Shown: positions 1-7,135 of the stretch, piece by piece
How positions within the stretch are numbered: the stretch's first letter is position 1
How the letters are laid out: each line of letters begins with the position of its first letter
NCBI GenBank assembly: GCA_002344075.1
Contig: DDTM01000007.1
Location: forward strand, 1 to 11,947
Origin: Bacteroidetes bacterium UBA2364
GTDB lineage: Bacteria > Bacteroidota > Rhodothermia > Rhodothermales > UBA2364
DNA: 11,947 bases
Reading direction: 5' to 3'
Translations under genes and position numbers: made by a program
Notes under the pieces: model-generated
Seen by the model: the letters and a program-made list of their open reading frames with translations, nothing else
Database searches by the model: none
Told to the model about the DNA's origin: nothing

Positions 1-130
1 TAATTACTTAATGATTTATATCGTGTCTATTCATATGTTAAATAGGGACGTAAACTGCTCAGTGTACTTCTGCTATCTAAAAGAAGATAATACTTTGTTG
101 CGTGCAGTTAAATAGTGTTTAGGTACTTTG

Positions 131-814
131 ATGACCCAAATCACGCTTAAACACTCTGAGAAAGAGATTTCGCTTCGTTATTGGGCATTAGATGGCTACT
201 TTGGACACCAGACCTATGTAAATTTAGCCGAAGCCAACGGATTGTTTGGGGTTTCCAAACTGAAAAAGAGTACGAGCCTATATTTTTCATATCAACCACC
301 AAGCGAAGTCAAAAAATGCGGTCCCCCTCGCATTTACGGCGACAAAATCAACCTGATTCAGCGTTACGAGCAATACGATGTAACACATGTAGTTGGGAAT
401 AAGGATTATGCTTTGGTTCAACAATTCAAGGTACAAAGTCGTTCAATCAAAGGTCGTTTATTGAACGTGGTGGTTTTATACTTGGATGCTAACGACTTAA
501 CGAATCGGATCGTATTATTCAGTACCGACCTTAGTCTGATCGCTTCCAAAATGATTTTGTACTACCGTTGCCGCACCCAAATCGAGATCAATTTTCGAGA
601 AAGAAAGCAGTATTTTGGTCTTCGTGATTTCAAGAATACCAAGGAATGCCGAGTAGGTCTTTCGATCAATATAGCGTTTACCGTATGTGGCATTTCGCTT
701 ATTTTACGGCAAGGTTATCAGGAACTGTTTGGCCTTGATTTTGTGTCCACCGAAGATGGAAAAGGTAACAAAAATAGCAAAGAGAATTATTTCTGCAAGC
801 TAAAAGCCCGATAA
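131..814 (+). pseudogene. IS4-type DDE transposase, N-terminally truncated remnant
   Basis: This is the C-terminal half of a DDE transposase, the enzyme that cuts and joins insertion-sequence ends. Counting from the ATG at 131 (227 aa), residues 145-159 carry an exact Y-(2)-R-(3)-E-(6)-K signature (Y145, R148, E152, K159), diagnostic of the IS4 family, with E152 the catalytic glutamate. D21 in ALDGYFGH fits the second catalytic aspartate. The segment PPRIYGDK near residue 65 matches the GRPRxYGDK element of related Bacteroidota transposases. The N-terminal region with the first catalytic aspartate is missing. The reading frame is open from base 2 but is broken by TAG at 113-115, and I do not recognise transposase sequence in that upstream part. 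A TTG at 128 is an alternative start. No terminal inverted-repeat pair is visible. I infer a dead IS fragment; the family call is firm, but inactivity is less certain because the window edge is close. Confidence 0.75.
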
Positions 815-929
815 AAACATTTTTAATCCACACTCCCTTAGGGATTTAGCCAAATTTGAAGCCACCAATCTCTAAGCATGGCTAATATATAGATCCACGT
901 TCTAAGAAAGAATAGTGCTTAAAGAAAGA

Positions 930-963
930 TAAAAAAATCCCCACCGATTGATAACCGATGGGG
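930..963 (-). terminator. Rho-independent terminator of the phosphorylase gene
   Basis: Read on the minus strand, bases 963-939 fold into an 11-bp stem starting CCCCA and ending TGGGG, with a 3-nt loop. It is followed at once by an A and then a run of seven T (931-937). Two stem positions pair as G-U only in the minus-strand RNA and become A-C mismatches in the plus-strand RNA, so the structure is built for minus-strand transcripts. It starts about 28 bases after the phosphorylase stop codon. Confidence 0.9.
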
Positions 964-990
964 AAACATTGTGTGCTGCATATTAGAATA

Positions 991-3024
991 TCACACCTTA
1001 TAAATATGTTCGATATAATCGCGTACCTGACGTTCGGCAGAGAATTGATACACGAGTGTTTTCATGGCTTCTCGCATTCGGGCAACCCATGCGGTAGGGA
1101 TACCGTTGTTGTCTCGGTTGTAGAAGGCGGGAATGACTTCATTTTCGAGGGTATCGTAGAGAAAGTTTGCATCTTCCGGATCTTGAATTTTCGGGTCTTT
1201 GATATCGGCAGAGGCATCCGTCCCAATTGCCCATCCATTGTTGCCTTTATAACCTTCGGGCCACCATCCATCAAGGATAGAGAGGTTAAGCCCACCGTGT
1301 ATGGCCACCTTTTGTCCGGATGTCCCGCTGGCCTCCATGGGGCGACGTGGATTATTTAGCCAAATATCGGCACCTGAGACTAAGTAACGCCCGATTTCCA
1401 TGTTGTAGTTTTCCATCAGTACCACTTTTCCGCGGAGTTCGGTGTGTTGGGTGTACCAAAAGACGCGCTGGATGAGTTGCTTGCCGCCCTCGTCTTGTGG
1501 GTGTGCCTTTCCTGCATATACCACTTGAATAGGCCGATCGGTTTTACGGAAGATCTCCAATAGGCGTTCTTCGTTCATGAATAACAAGGTGGCACGTTTG
1601 TAGGTGGCAAAACGGCGCGAGAACCCGATGGTCAGTACATCTGGATCGAAATTCGGCTCCATTGGAATGGTTTGCTGTGGTGCGCGTTGCTGAATAAATT
1701 CTACCAACCGTTTGCGCAACGAAGAGCGGTATTTCCAAAGGAGTTCATCCGGAATCTGGTCTATAGCCGCCCAAAGCCCGGGATCAGCAGCCCGGTTTTG
1801 CCAGTCGCCCAAATGTTTAGATAAAAACTCTTGTGCCGGACGTGCTGCCCATGTGCCAAGGTGAATGCCATTCGTTACATGGGTAATGGGCACCTTGGCG
1901 GCATCTTCCACTTGCCACATGTCTTTAAACATTCTTCGGGAGAGTTCACCATTGAGTGCAGAGACCCCATTTTGTTTGCGCGAGAACCGGAACCCTAAGA
2001 TGGTCATATTGAATAGGGCGTAAGGATCGGAAGCATCTACCCGGCCAAGTCCTAAAAAGTCTCGTTCGGAAAGACCCAACGATTCGCGAACAGTGCGCAA
2101 CATATACAGGGTAAGCGATGGGTCAAAGCGGTCGTGACCGGCTTCTACCGGTGTATGCGTGGTAAAGACGGTCTTGGAACGAACGGCGGCCTCGGCTTCT
2201 TCCATAGAAAGGCCGTTTTGAAGGGCTTCGTTCAATAATTCTAAGGTCAGGAAAGAGCAGTGCCCTTCGTTCATGTGATAGGTTTCTACCTCGATACCTA
2301 AGGTGCGTAGCAAGCGAATACCACCGATACCCAGTACGATTTCCTGCATGATGCGGGTGTCACTCCCACCAGAGTAAAGGCGGTGGGTAAGGGCGCGTAA
2401 ATACTCGGGATTAGACTCCAAGTCCGAGTCTAAAAGATACATCACCGTATGCCCTATTTTCATCTCCCATGCCTGAAGGTTCAGCGGGCGATCGCCCACC
2501 TGTACCGTTACGATTACCGGAGCGCCCGAATCATCTTTTACCAACGACACGGGCATATCGGCTGGATTTACGACGGGATACTGGTGTTCTTGCCAGCCAT
2601 CATTGGTAAAAGACTGTTTGAAATAGCCTTCACGTAAGAAAAGGCCTATAGCTGTAAAAGGTAAACGTAGATCCGAAGCGGCTTTACAATGGTCGCCGGC
2701 CAAAATACCAAGCCCACCGGAATACAACGACAGGCTTTCGTGCAGGCCATATTCCATACAGAAATAGGCCATTTTCGGATACTCGGCGTTCAGTGGTGTG
2801 GCCATGTACGCCTGAAAAGCATCATAGGCGGCATCCACCCGTTTGGAGAAATCAGGGTCATTCAGGACAATTCCTTTGGCCTCACGTAAGGCGATAACGG
2901 GGTTGTTACCAGAAGCGTGGAAAACAGCTGGATTCAATTCTTCGAATAAATCCAATGCAACAGGATTCCAACTCCACCAAATGTTTTGCACCATGTCGTG
3001 GAGTTTGGTGCGGGTTGTGCTCAT
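991..3024 (-). CDS. glgP: Alpha-glucan phosphorylase (glycogen/maltodextrin phosphorylase, GT35)
   Basis: This cytoplasmic enzyme uses phosphate to release glucose-1-phosphate from the non-reducing end of glycogen, starch or maltodextrins (EC 2.4.1.1), with pyridoxal phosphate (PLP) as cofactor. The 677-aa protein starts with a short N-terminal region typical of the bacterial alpha-glucan phosphorylase subfamily (NIWWSWNP at 14-21, NNPV near 40). SGGLGILAGDH follows at 102-112, NEGH at 252-255, THTPVEAGH at 289-297, the phosphate-site region RRFATYKRATL at 470-480, and the PLP motif EASGTSGQK at 564-572, in which K572 should form the Schiff base. All expected motifs are present, so I expect it to be active. 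Members of this subfamily that I recall are often longer at the C-terminus; this one ends about 75 residues after GWWPEGYKG. The ATG at 3024 has no Shine-Dalgarno sequence. It lies 247 bp downstream of a secreted amylase gene, behind a palindromic operator-like site, and ends in a strong terminator. Confidence 0.95.
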   Translation of the reverse strand: MSTTRTKLHDMVQNIWWSWNPVALDLFEELNPAVFHASGNNPVIALREAKGIVLNDPDFSKRVDAAYDAFQAYMATPLNAEYPKMAYFCMEYGLHESLSLYSGGLGILAGDHCKAASDLRLPFTAIGLFLREGYFKQSFTNDGWQEHQYPVVNPADMPVSLVKDDSGAPVIVTVQVGDRPLNLQAWEMKIGHTVMYLLDSDLESNPEYLRALTHRLYSGGSDTRIMQEIVLGIGGIRLLRTLGIEVETYHMNEGHCSFLTLELLNEALQNGLSMEEAEAAVRSKTVFTTHTPVEAGHDRFDPSLTLYMLRTVRESLGLSERDFLGLGRVDASDPYALFNMTILGFRFSRKQNGVSALNGELSRRMFKDMWQVEDAAKVPITHVTNGIHLGTWAARPAQEFLSKHLGDWQNRAADPGLWAAIDQIPDELLWKYRSSLRKRLVEFIQQRAPQQTIPMEPNFDPDVLTIGFSRRFATYKRATLLFMNEERLLEIFRKTDRPIQVVYAGKAHPQDEGGKQLIQRVFWYTQHTELRGKVVLMENYNMEIGRYLVSGADIWLNNPRRPMEASGTSGQKVAIHGGLNLSILDGWWPEGYKGNNGWAIGTDASADIKDPKIQDPEDANFLYDTLENEVIPAFYNRDNNGIPTAWVARMREAMKTLVYQFSAERQVRDYIEHIYKV

Positions 3025-3175
3025 TTTGTTCTAAGGTTTTGACGTCTGTTTAGGGGGTTAGAGGGCATTGCGCAACCACTATATGGGGGACTGGCGGACG
3101 GAATTGGTGGGTGAGGTTACAGCCAGATACCAAGATATAGGGTTACGTTTTTTTGCGCATTATGCGGAAAAGGTA

Positions 3176-3183
3176 CAAAGGTA
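3176..3183 (-). promoter_or_regulatory. Candidate Bacteroidota-type -7 box upstream of glgP
   Basis: On the minus strand the sequence TACCTTTG matches the Bacteroidota -7 consensus TAnnTTTG exactly. It lies about 150 bases upstream of the phosphorylase start, inside the only long intergenic space of the minus-strand block. I find no good TTG/TTTG -33 box at the usual distance, so this is a weak prediction from a single box. Its first bases overlap the palindrome at 3181-3192, the geometry expected of a repressible promoter. Confidence 0.35.
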
Positions 3184-3192
3184 AGCGCTTAC
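3181..3192. promoter_or_regulatory. Perfect 12-bp palindrome, candidate LacI-family operator
   Basis: GTAAGCGCTTAC reads identically on both strands. Its core AAGCGCTT with a central CG is the form of operators bound by LacI/GalR-family regulators such as MalR and CcpA-type proteins. It overlaps a candidate -7 box of the downstream phosphorylase gene and lies between two alpha-glucan-degrading genes. I infer repression that is relieved, or modulated, by a maltodextrin- or glucose-related signal. No regulator gene is in the window and I saw no second copy, so the assignment rests on form and position. Confidence 0.5.
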
Positions 3193-3271
3193 ATGCTACG
3201 AGGCTTGTAGGTCTTCACGGTAAATCTTCAAAGCAAGAGCACATGGAACCCAAAAAACCGCTACCAGAAAA

Positions 3272-4744
3272 TTAGTGCATGATCTTGATCTCGAAAGGAG
3301 CAAAGGAAATATGGCGCTGGTTCTGAAAAACAGTCCGATGCTGAGCAGAAAGATTCACCCAAATGCGGATGCGCTTCCCCTTTTCACGTCGTTCGAAAGC
3401 GAGTAATGTATCATCGGATACGGGCAGCCAGTACAACTTTCCGGAAAAAAGCAAGGGATTTTGTTTCCGAAAGGCGATCCATTTTTTATAGAAACGCCAT
3501 GTTGAGTCTGGATTTTTTTGTTGTGAGGTTAGATCATCATCAGGCGGGAAGTTGGGTATCCACCATGGTGCATCGGCTTTATACCAAATGGCCGATCCGG
3601 CTGCTTCGCGGTCTTTTTGCCACCGAAAAGCCTGTCGCATCGGGATATCGTTGCCATCGTGCCCCCAGTCGCCCTTTGTGCCTTTCATGCCGATTTCTTG
3701 GCCATAGTACAAAACGGGAACGCCCCCAGTCAGTAAGGTGAGGGCTGTAGCGGTTTGCAACGGGAGGGACGTTCGGTTGGTGTCGTGGTTTTCCACAAAT
3801 GTGAGGTAAAAATGTTTTCCAGGGGTTGCTGAGCGCGTAGAATCTACTGCTCCTCGGATACGGTGACCTCTAGCAGTCTGGAAGGCATACCACTGCACAA
3901 AACCAAATTGTGCATCGGCGCCAGCCACCGAAAACATCGGTGCATCGAAGCCCCAATTGGCCTGTTCCCCGATAAAAAACACTTTAGGATAGTGCTGTTT
4001 GATCTTTTTAATGAGTGGTTTCCAGAATACGGGGTATAAATTTTTGATCAGGCCTTTGTTATCTAAATCGTCCATCATATGGTCTATCCGGAAACCATCT
4101 ACCCCATCATTTGGATTGCCATCTTGGTTTGGGTCGCTCCAATAGCTGAAGAGTCGGATCATCTCTTGCAGGGTTTCGGGCTTGGTCATGTCCACCGAAA
4201 TCATCCCAATGTCTTTTCCTTGCCAATCTTTATAGGAATGTAGTCCCCAAACTCCACCTTCGGGCTGCGTGTTACCTGTGTCGTGGTATCGCAATAAGGG
4301 TGTATAAGGAGAGGCCGGGTTTTGGTAGGAGTCCTTAAACCAAGGGTGTTTATCGGTGACATACTGCATCTCCATATCCAAAATCAGGCGTAGGTTCCGT
4401 TTTCTGGTTTCTTTACGGAGTTCAAGAAAGTCGTCCATCGTCCCCAAGCGCGGATCAATCCGGTAAAAGTCATTTGCAAAATAGTTGTGATAACAATCCG
4501 CGTCTTGGATGGGCGAGAGCATGATGCCTGTAATGCCAAGTTCTTGTAGATAATCCAGTTTTTGGGTAATACCTTTTAGGTCACCATGGCGGTCGTCATT
4601 ACTATCATAAAAACTTCGGACAAAAATGTGATACCATACATCTTGCGAGAAGGTGGTAGGCTGTGCTTGGGTATGGGAAAAAGGGAACAGATATGCACCT
4701 ATCCCTATTAATAGACCGAGTATGGGTGAATGAAAAACTGACAT
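3272..4744 (-). CDS. Secreted GH13 alpha-amylase-family glycoside hydrolase
   Basis: This is a retaining alpha-glucan hydrolase of family GH13, likely to cut starch or maltodextrins outside the cytoplasm. Residues 1-28 form a signal peptide: a hydrophobic stretch (8-21) followed by SHTQAQ, with probable cleavage after A27 or Q28. The (beta/alpha)8 catalytic barrel follows. The nucleophile is D221 in GFRID (217-221) with R219 beside it, the acid/base is E260 in FFIGEQ, and the transition-state aspartate is D321 in ENHD (318-321). Region I is unusual: D123 is present, but the Asn-His normally four and five residues later is Gln127-Tyr128. The final part (about 405-490) resembles the small C-terminal beta domain. 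At 490 aa the protein has normal length with no extra carbohydrate-binding module and no T9SS tail, so it is probably periplasmic or exported by another route. The glucan phosphorylase lies downstream and a phosphodiesterase 64 bp upstream. The ATG at 4744 lacks a Shine-Dalgarno sequence. Exact substrate (starch, maltodextrin, cyclodextrin) cannot be read from the sequence. Confidence 0.9.
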   Translation of the reverse strand: MSVFHSPILGLLIGIGAYLFPFSHTQAQPTTFSQDVWYHIFVRSFYDSNDDRHGDLKGITQKLDYLQELGITGIMLSPIQDADCYHNYFANDFYRIDPRLGTMDDFLELRKETRKRNLRLILDMEMQYVTDKHPWFKDSYQNPASPYTPLLRYHDTGNTQPEGGVWGLHSYKDWQGKDIGMISVDMTKPETLQEMIRLFSYWSDPNQDGNPNDGVDGFRIDHMMDDLDNKGLIKNLYPVFWKPLIKKIKQHYPKVFFIGEQANWGFDAPMFSVAGADAQFGFVQWYAFQTARGHRIRGAVDSTRSATPGKHFYLTFVENHDTNRTSLPLQTATALTLLTGGVPVLYYGQEIGMKGTKGDWGHDGNDIPMRQAFRWQKDREAAGSAIWYKADAPWWIPNFPPDDDLTSQQKNPDSTWRFYKKWIAFRKQNPLLFSGKLYWLPVSDDTLLAFERREKGKRIRIWVNLSAQHRTVFQNQRHISFAPFEIKIMH

Positions 4745-4808
4745 ACAAAATTTAGAAAAAGTGGTTGTGGTAATTGACCGAAGGGGTCGCTTCCAGATGG
4801 TTTATAGG

Positions 4809-5636
4809 TTACCCATGTAGCACGCGATGCGCCAGTTCGGGATGATCGGTTTCTACCCACCCCACCCCCTGTTTGGCCAATCGTCTGAGGATATCGGTAT
4901 GTTCTGCGACCAAAGAGACGGGCAATTCCTTCGGCATGAGCGGGAACAGGGTAAAAGTTCCTGTTCGCATGTGGCGTGCTGCAAATTGGGCAATGGTATC
5001 ATCGTCTAATAAGGTGTGCTCTGCAATCACCATACTGGAGCGAACGAGTTTCCCTAAGAAATTACTTTCCAGAATCCGATTCAACCATTTACCGGGGAGT
5101 GGGATATTGTCGTCGTAGGCAAAGGCAGTATGGATATGGGGGTATGCCCACTCAGCATCGAAGGTCATAAAGAAGTTAAAAGACGTTAGAACACATTGCT
5201 CTTCCATGCCAAACTGACGAACAATCCGGGCAACCTCACGTCCGATTTTTCGTTTTCCCCATGAGACGTTATATGCCTTTAGTTCAATGTCTAAGAATAC
5301 GTCTTTTCCTCGTAATTCTTCCAAAACATCGGTTAGGAGACAAATTTTTTCAGTTTTAGCGTATTTTCGGAGGCCCCCATCCACTTCTATTTCGTCCATC
5401 AACGCTATTTTTTGGAGTTCCGGCCAAGTCATATCGTAGATGTTACCATCCACGCCCGTCAGACGTTTTGGGTTTTCATCGTGGAAAAGCACCACTTTTT
5501 GATCTTTGGTCAGGAATACATCAAACTCTGTCCCATCACAGTATGGGCTTTCGGCAGCGGCCTTGATGGCGGGAAGGCTGTTTTCCTGATATTCAGTAAC
5601 AAGGCCACGATGGGCCAAAATAAGCGTTTTTTGCAT
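4809..5636 (-). CDS. Glycerophosphodiester phosphodiesterase, cytoplasmic (UgpQ-like)
   Basis: It hydrolyses glycerophosphodiesters from phospholipid turnover to glycerol-3-phosphate and an alcohol (EC 3.1.4.46). The 275-aa protein is one GDPD-type TIM barrel. The metal and catalytic residues are readable: H9-R10 in AHRG, E18-N19, E37 and D39 in GTEFD, H52-D53 in LFHDE, and E118 with K120 in DIELK. The family's C-terminal signature appears as GWVETDHPEL (259-268). There is no signal peptide, so it should act in the cytoplasm like UgpQ rather than in the periplasm like GlpQ. A GDPD-specific insertion is seen after D53, as usual. It starts with ATG 89 bp after the CAT-like gene and has its own candidate -7 box. 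The amylase gene begins 64 bp downstream; a functional link with that gene is not evident. Confidence 0.92.
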   Translation of the reverse strand: MQKTLILAHRGLVTEYQENSLPAIKAAAESPYCDGTEFDVFLTKDQKVVLFHDENPKRLTGVDGNIYDMTWPELQKIALMDEIEVDGGLRKYAKTEKICLLTDVLEELRGKDVFLDIELKAYNVSWGKRKIGREVARIVRQFGMEEQCVLTSFNFFMTFDAEWAYPHIHTAFAYDDNIPLPGKWLNRILESNFLGKLVRSSMVIAEHTLLDDDTIAQFAARHMRTGTFTLFPLMPKELPVSLVAEHTDILRRLAKQGVGWVETDHPELAHRVLHG

Positions 5637-5711
5637 TATTCAAGGAGTTCAGCGTGGTATTTGGCGGCGGGCTGGTCTCTTTGCGTAGCAACAATATAAA
5701 AACGTGTTGGT

Positions 5712-5719
5712 CAAATATA
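5712..5719 (-). promoter_or_regulatory. Candidate -7 box for the phosphodiesterase gene
   Basis: On the minus strand TATATTTG matches the Bacteroidota -7 consensus TAnnTTTG exactly. It lies in the 89-bp gap between the CAT-like gene and the phosphodiesterase gene, about 75 bases before the latter's ATG. A convincing -33 box is not visible. If real, it separates the phosphodiesterase from the HAD/CAT transcription unit. Confidence 0.4.
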
Positions 5720-5725
5720 TATCAG

Positions 5726-6358
5726 CTAACTCGTTGTATGGAGCAGGTTTTGGAATGTACCTACAAAAAGCCCTACGTCGTATGCATCTGCCAAACCATG
5801 ATGCAGGTGAAGGGAAATGGGCATTTCTTTGTGGTGGGTTGGCCCCGTCATTTGCCCAAAGGTGATTTTAGGAATGGAGTCTTGGAACGCAAAATGGCGG
5901 GCATGAGAGAGACCTGTGAAATTCAGCGTGGGCAAGGTAGAGACATGTACGATATTGGCATGACCTGTCCTCAACTCCAAACCAGAGGCGGTACGTACCC
6001 GCTGGATCTCTACGGCGGCCTTTGTTGCGAAGGTCGTGAAATCAGGATGATAGTCCATGTATGCAAACCCAAAGGTTCCATCTGGGCGGTTGATGGTGGG
6101 TGACGCATGGATGAGATCGTGTAGGAATACGGCTTCCTTTTCTATGCGGTAACGGAATGCCTCGGTCTCGTTGGCAGCTTTTAGGCTTTGGTGCAAATAT
6201 GTAAGAAAAAAGGAATGCCTGCTTTCTTTTGCTGCCTGCCAGGCTTTGGTGACGTTCACCCGGACGGTTACGCCAAAAAAGGGTTCGGAAAAACCGTTGA
6301 AAAACCGAAAATGGTCGCGTCGTTTCCAGGTTTCAAGGTCAATTTGGATTTTGCTCAT
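5726..6358 (-). CDS. CatA-like (chloramphenicol acetyltransferase family) O-acetyltransferase
   Basis: This is a homologue of the trimeric type-A chloramphenicol acetyltransferases, which move an acetyl group from acetyl-CoA to a hydroxyl. The 210-aa length is normal for the family. The N-terminal signature W-x-R-x-x-H-F appears as WKRRDHF (11-17), R-x-R at 69-71, LNFTGL at 145-150 stands where CAT has its PW-x-x-FT element, PKITFG at 163-168, and MPISLHLHH at 179-187 ends with the catalytic histidine pair. The active-site motif HHxxxDG reads HHGLADA (186-192): histidine and the structural aspartate D191 are kept, but the glycine is alanine and the following F/Y-H is Y-D. The likely salt-bridge partner R13 is kept. 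It may therefore be an acetyltransferase with another acceptor rather than a drug-resistance enzyme; this is inference. The ATG overlaps the HAD gene stop by 4 bases (ATGA), so translation is probably coupled. Confidence 0.82.
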   Translation of the reverse strand: MSKIQIDLETWKRRDHFRFFNGFSEPFFGVTVRVNVTKAWQAAKESRHSFFLTYLHQSLKAANETEAFRYRIEKEAVFLHDLIHASPTINRPDGTFGFAYMDYHPDFTTFATKAAVEIQRVRTASGLELRTGHANIVHVSTLPTLNFTGLSHARHFAFQDSIPKITFGQMTGPTHHKEMPISLHLHHGLADAYDVGLFVGTFQNLLHTTS

Positions 6359-7041
6359 AACAGAATAGGAAGTACATCCTTAAGGGTTTCGAGGGTGCGA
6401 AATCGCTCATTTTCGATCTTTGCATCTATTTTTTCGTGTTCCCATGTGGTGTGATAAGGCACATGAAAGCCCCAACCGCCCAAATTCAACACGGGCAAAA
6501 CATCCGAACGGAGCGAATTGCCAATCATTAGAAAAGCCTCTGGTGGCACCTCTAAGTGGCGCAATAATTTGCGATAATCTTGTTCTTTTTTGTCGGACAT
6601 AATCTCGATATGGTGGAAATATGAGGCCAGTCCAGATTTTTCCAGCTTTCGTTCTTGGTCCAATAAATCTCCTTTGGTGGCCACGACCAAGCGGAATTGT
6701 GTTTGAAGGGTGTCTAAAACCGCTTGAACATCGGGCAAAAGTTCGATCGGCTCGTGGAGCATCTCGCGTCCCAGATCAATGATGTGGCGGATGGAGTGGG
6801 CCGCTACCCGGCCCTCGGTGATCCGAATGGCGGTTTCGATCATGGAGAGCATAAACGCTTTTGCACCATACCCGTACAAACTCAGGTTGTCCATCTCTGT
6901 CCGGAAAAGCTCCTGAGACACGGTATGTCGTGGAAGAAAGTCTTCCAATAAGCCGCAGAATTGCTGTTCCACGTGTTGATAATGTGGCTCGTTCACCCAG
7001 AGAGTGTCATCTGCATCGAAAGCAATAACTTGGATTGGCAT
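6355..7041 (-). CDS. HAD-superfamily hydrolase (phosphatase-like)
   Basis: This is a haloacid-dehalogenase-superfamily enzyme, most likely a phosphatase acting on a small phosphorylated metabolite; the substrate is unknown. I chose the ATG at 7041 (228 aa) because the nucleophile motif then starts at the usual place, MPIQVIAFDADDTLW, with D9 as nucleophile and D11 as acid/base. The frame can be extended to a methionine codon at 7107, but the extra 22 residues do not look like part of the fold and would run close to the divergent gene. Motif II is T122 in VVATKGD, motif III is K151 or K152 in SDKKEQD, and motif IV is GNSLRSD (174-180) with S179 and D180. A helical cap sits between motifs I and II, as in the YjjG/COG1011 group. 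The TGA stop overlaps the start of the CAT-like gene. The promoter must lie in the 94-bp divergent gap to the folate gene, where I see no clear -7 box. Confidence 0.88.
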   Translation of the reverse strand: MPIQVIAFDADDTLWVNEPHYQHVEQQFCGLLEDFLPRHTVSQELFRTEMDNLSLYGYGAKAFMLSMIETAIRITEGRVAAHSIRHIIDLGREMLHEPIELLPDVQAVLDTLQTQFRLVVATKGDLLDQERKLEKSGLASYFHHIEIMSDKKEQDYRKLLRHLEVPPEAFLMIGNSLRSDVLPVLNLGGWGFHVPYHTTWEHEKIDAKIENERFRTLETLKDVLPILL

Positions 7042-7135
7042 ACGCAATAAAAGATAAAGTGTCTGGCCCACTTGCTGTACAGTCTTTGAAATTGTAACAT
7101 ACAACAAAAACCTTTTGGCGACTGTGGATCTTAAA

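Noticed and set aside
958..1359. Open plus-strand frame of 133 codons opposite the end of the phosphorylase gene.
   Set aside because: It is antisense to a firmly identified enzyme and spans its terminator; the translation resembles no protein and is explained by the codon use of the true gene.
3151..3171. Hairpin-like inverted repeat (CGCA-TTA-TGCG flanked by T4/A4) near the presumed glgP transcription start.
   Set aside because: The stem is only 4+4 bp broken by a G-G mismatch, and no T run follows on either strand. It does not look like a terminator, and evidence for an operator is too thin.
4770..4790. Small inverted repeat GACC...GGTC between the phosphodiesterase and amylase genes.
   Set aside because: Only four base pairs and no T run, so it is not a convincing terminator or operator.
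5654..6103. Open plus-strand frame of about 149 codons opposite the CAT-like gene.
   Set aside because: The opposite strand carries clear family motifs in this region; the plus-strand product has no recognisable domain.
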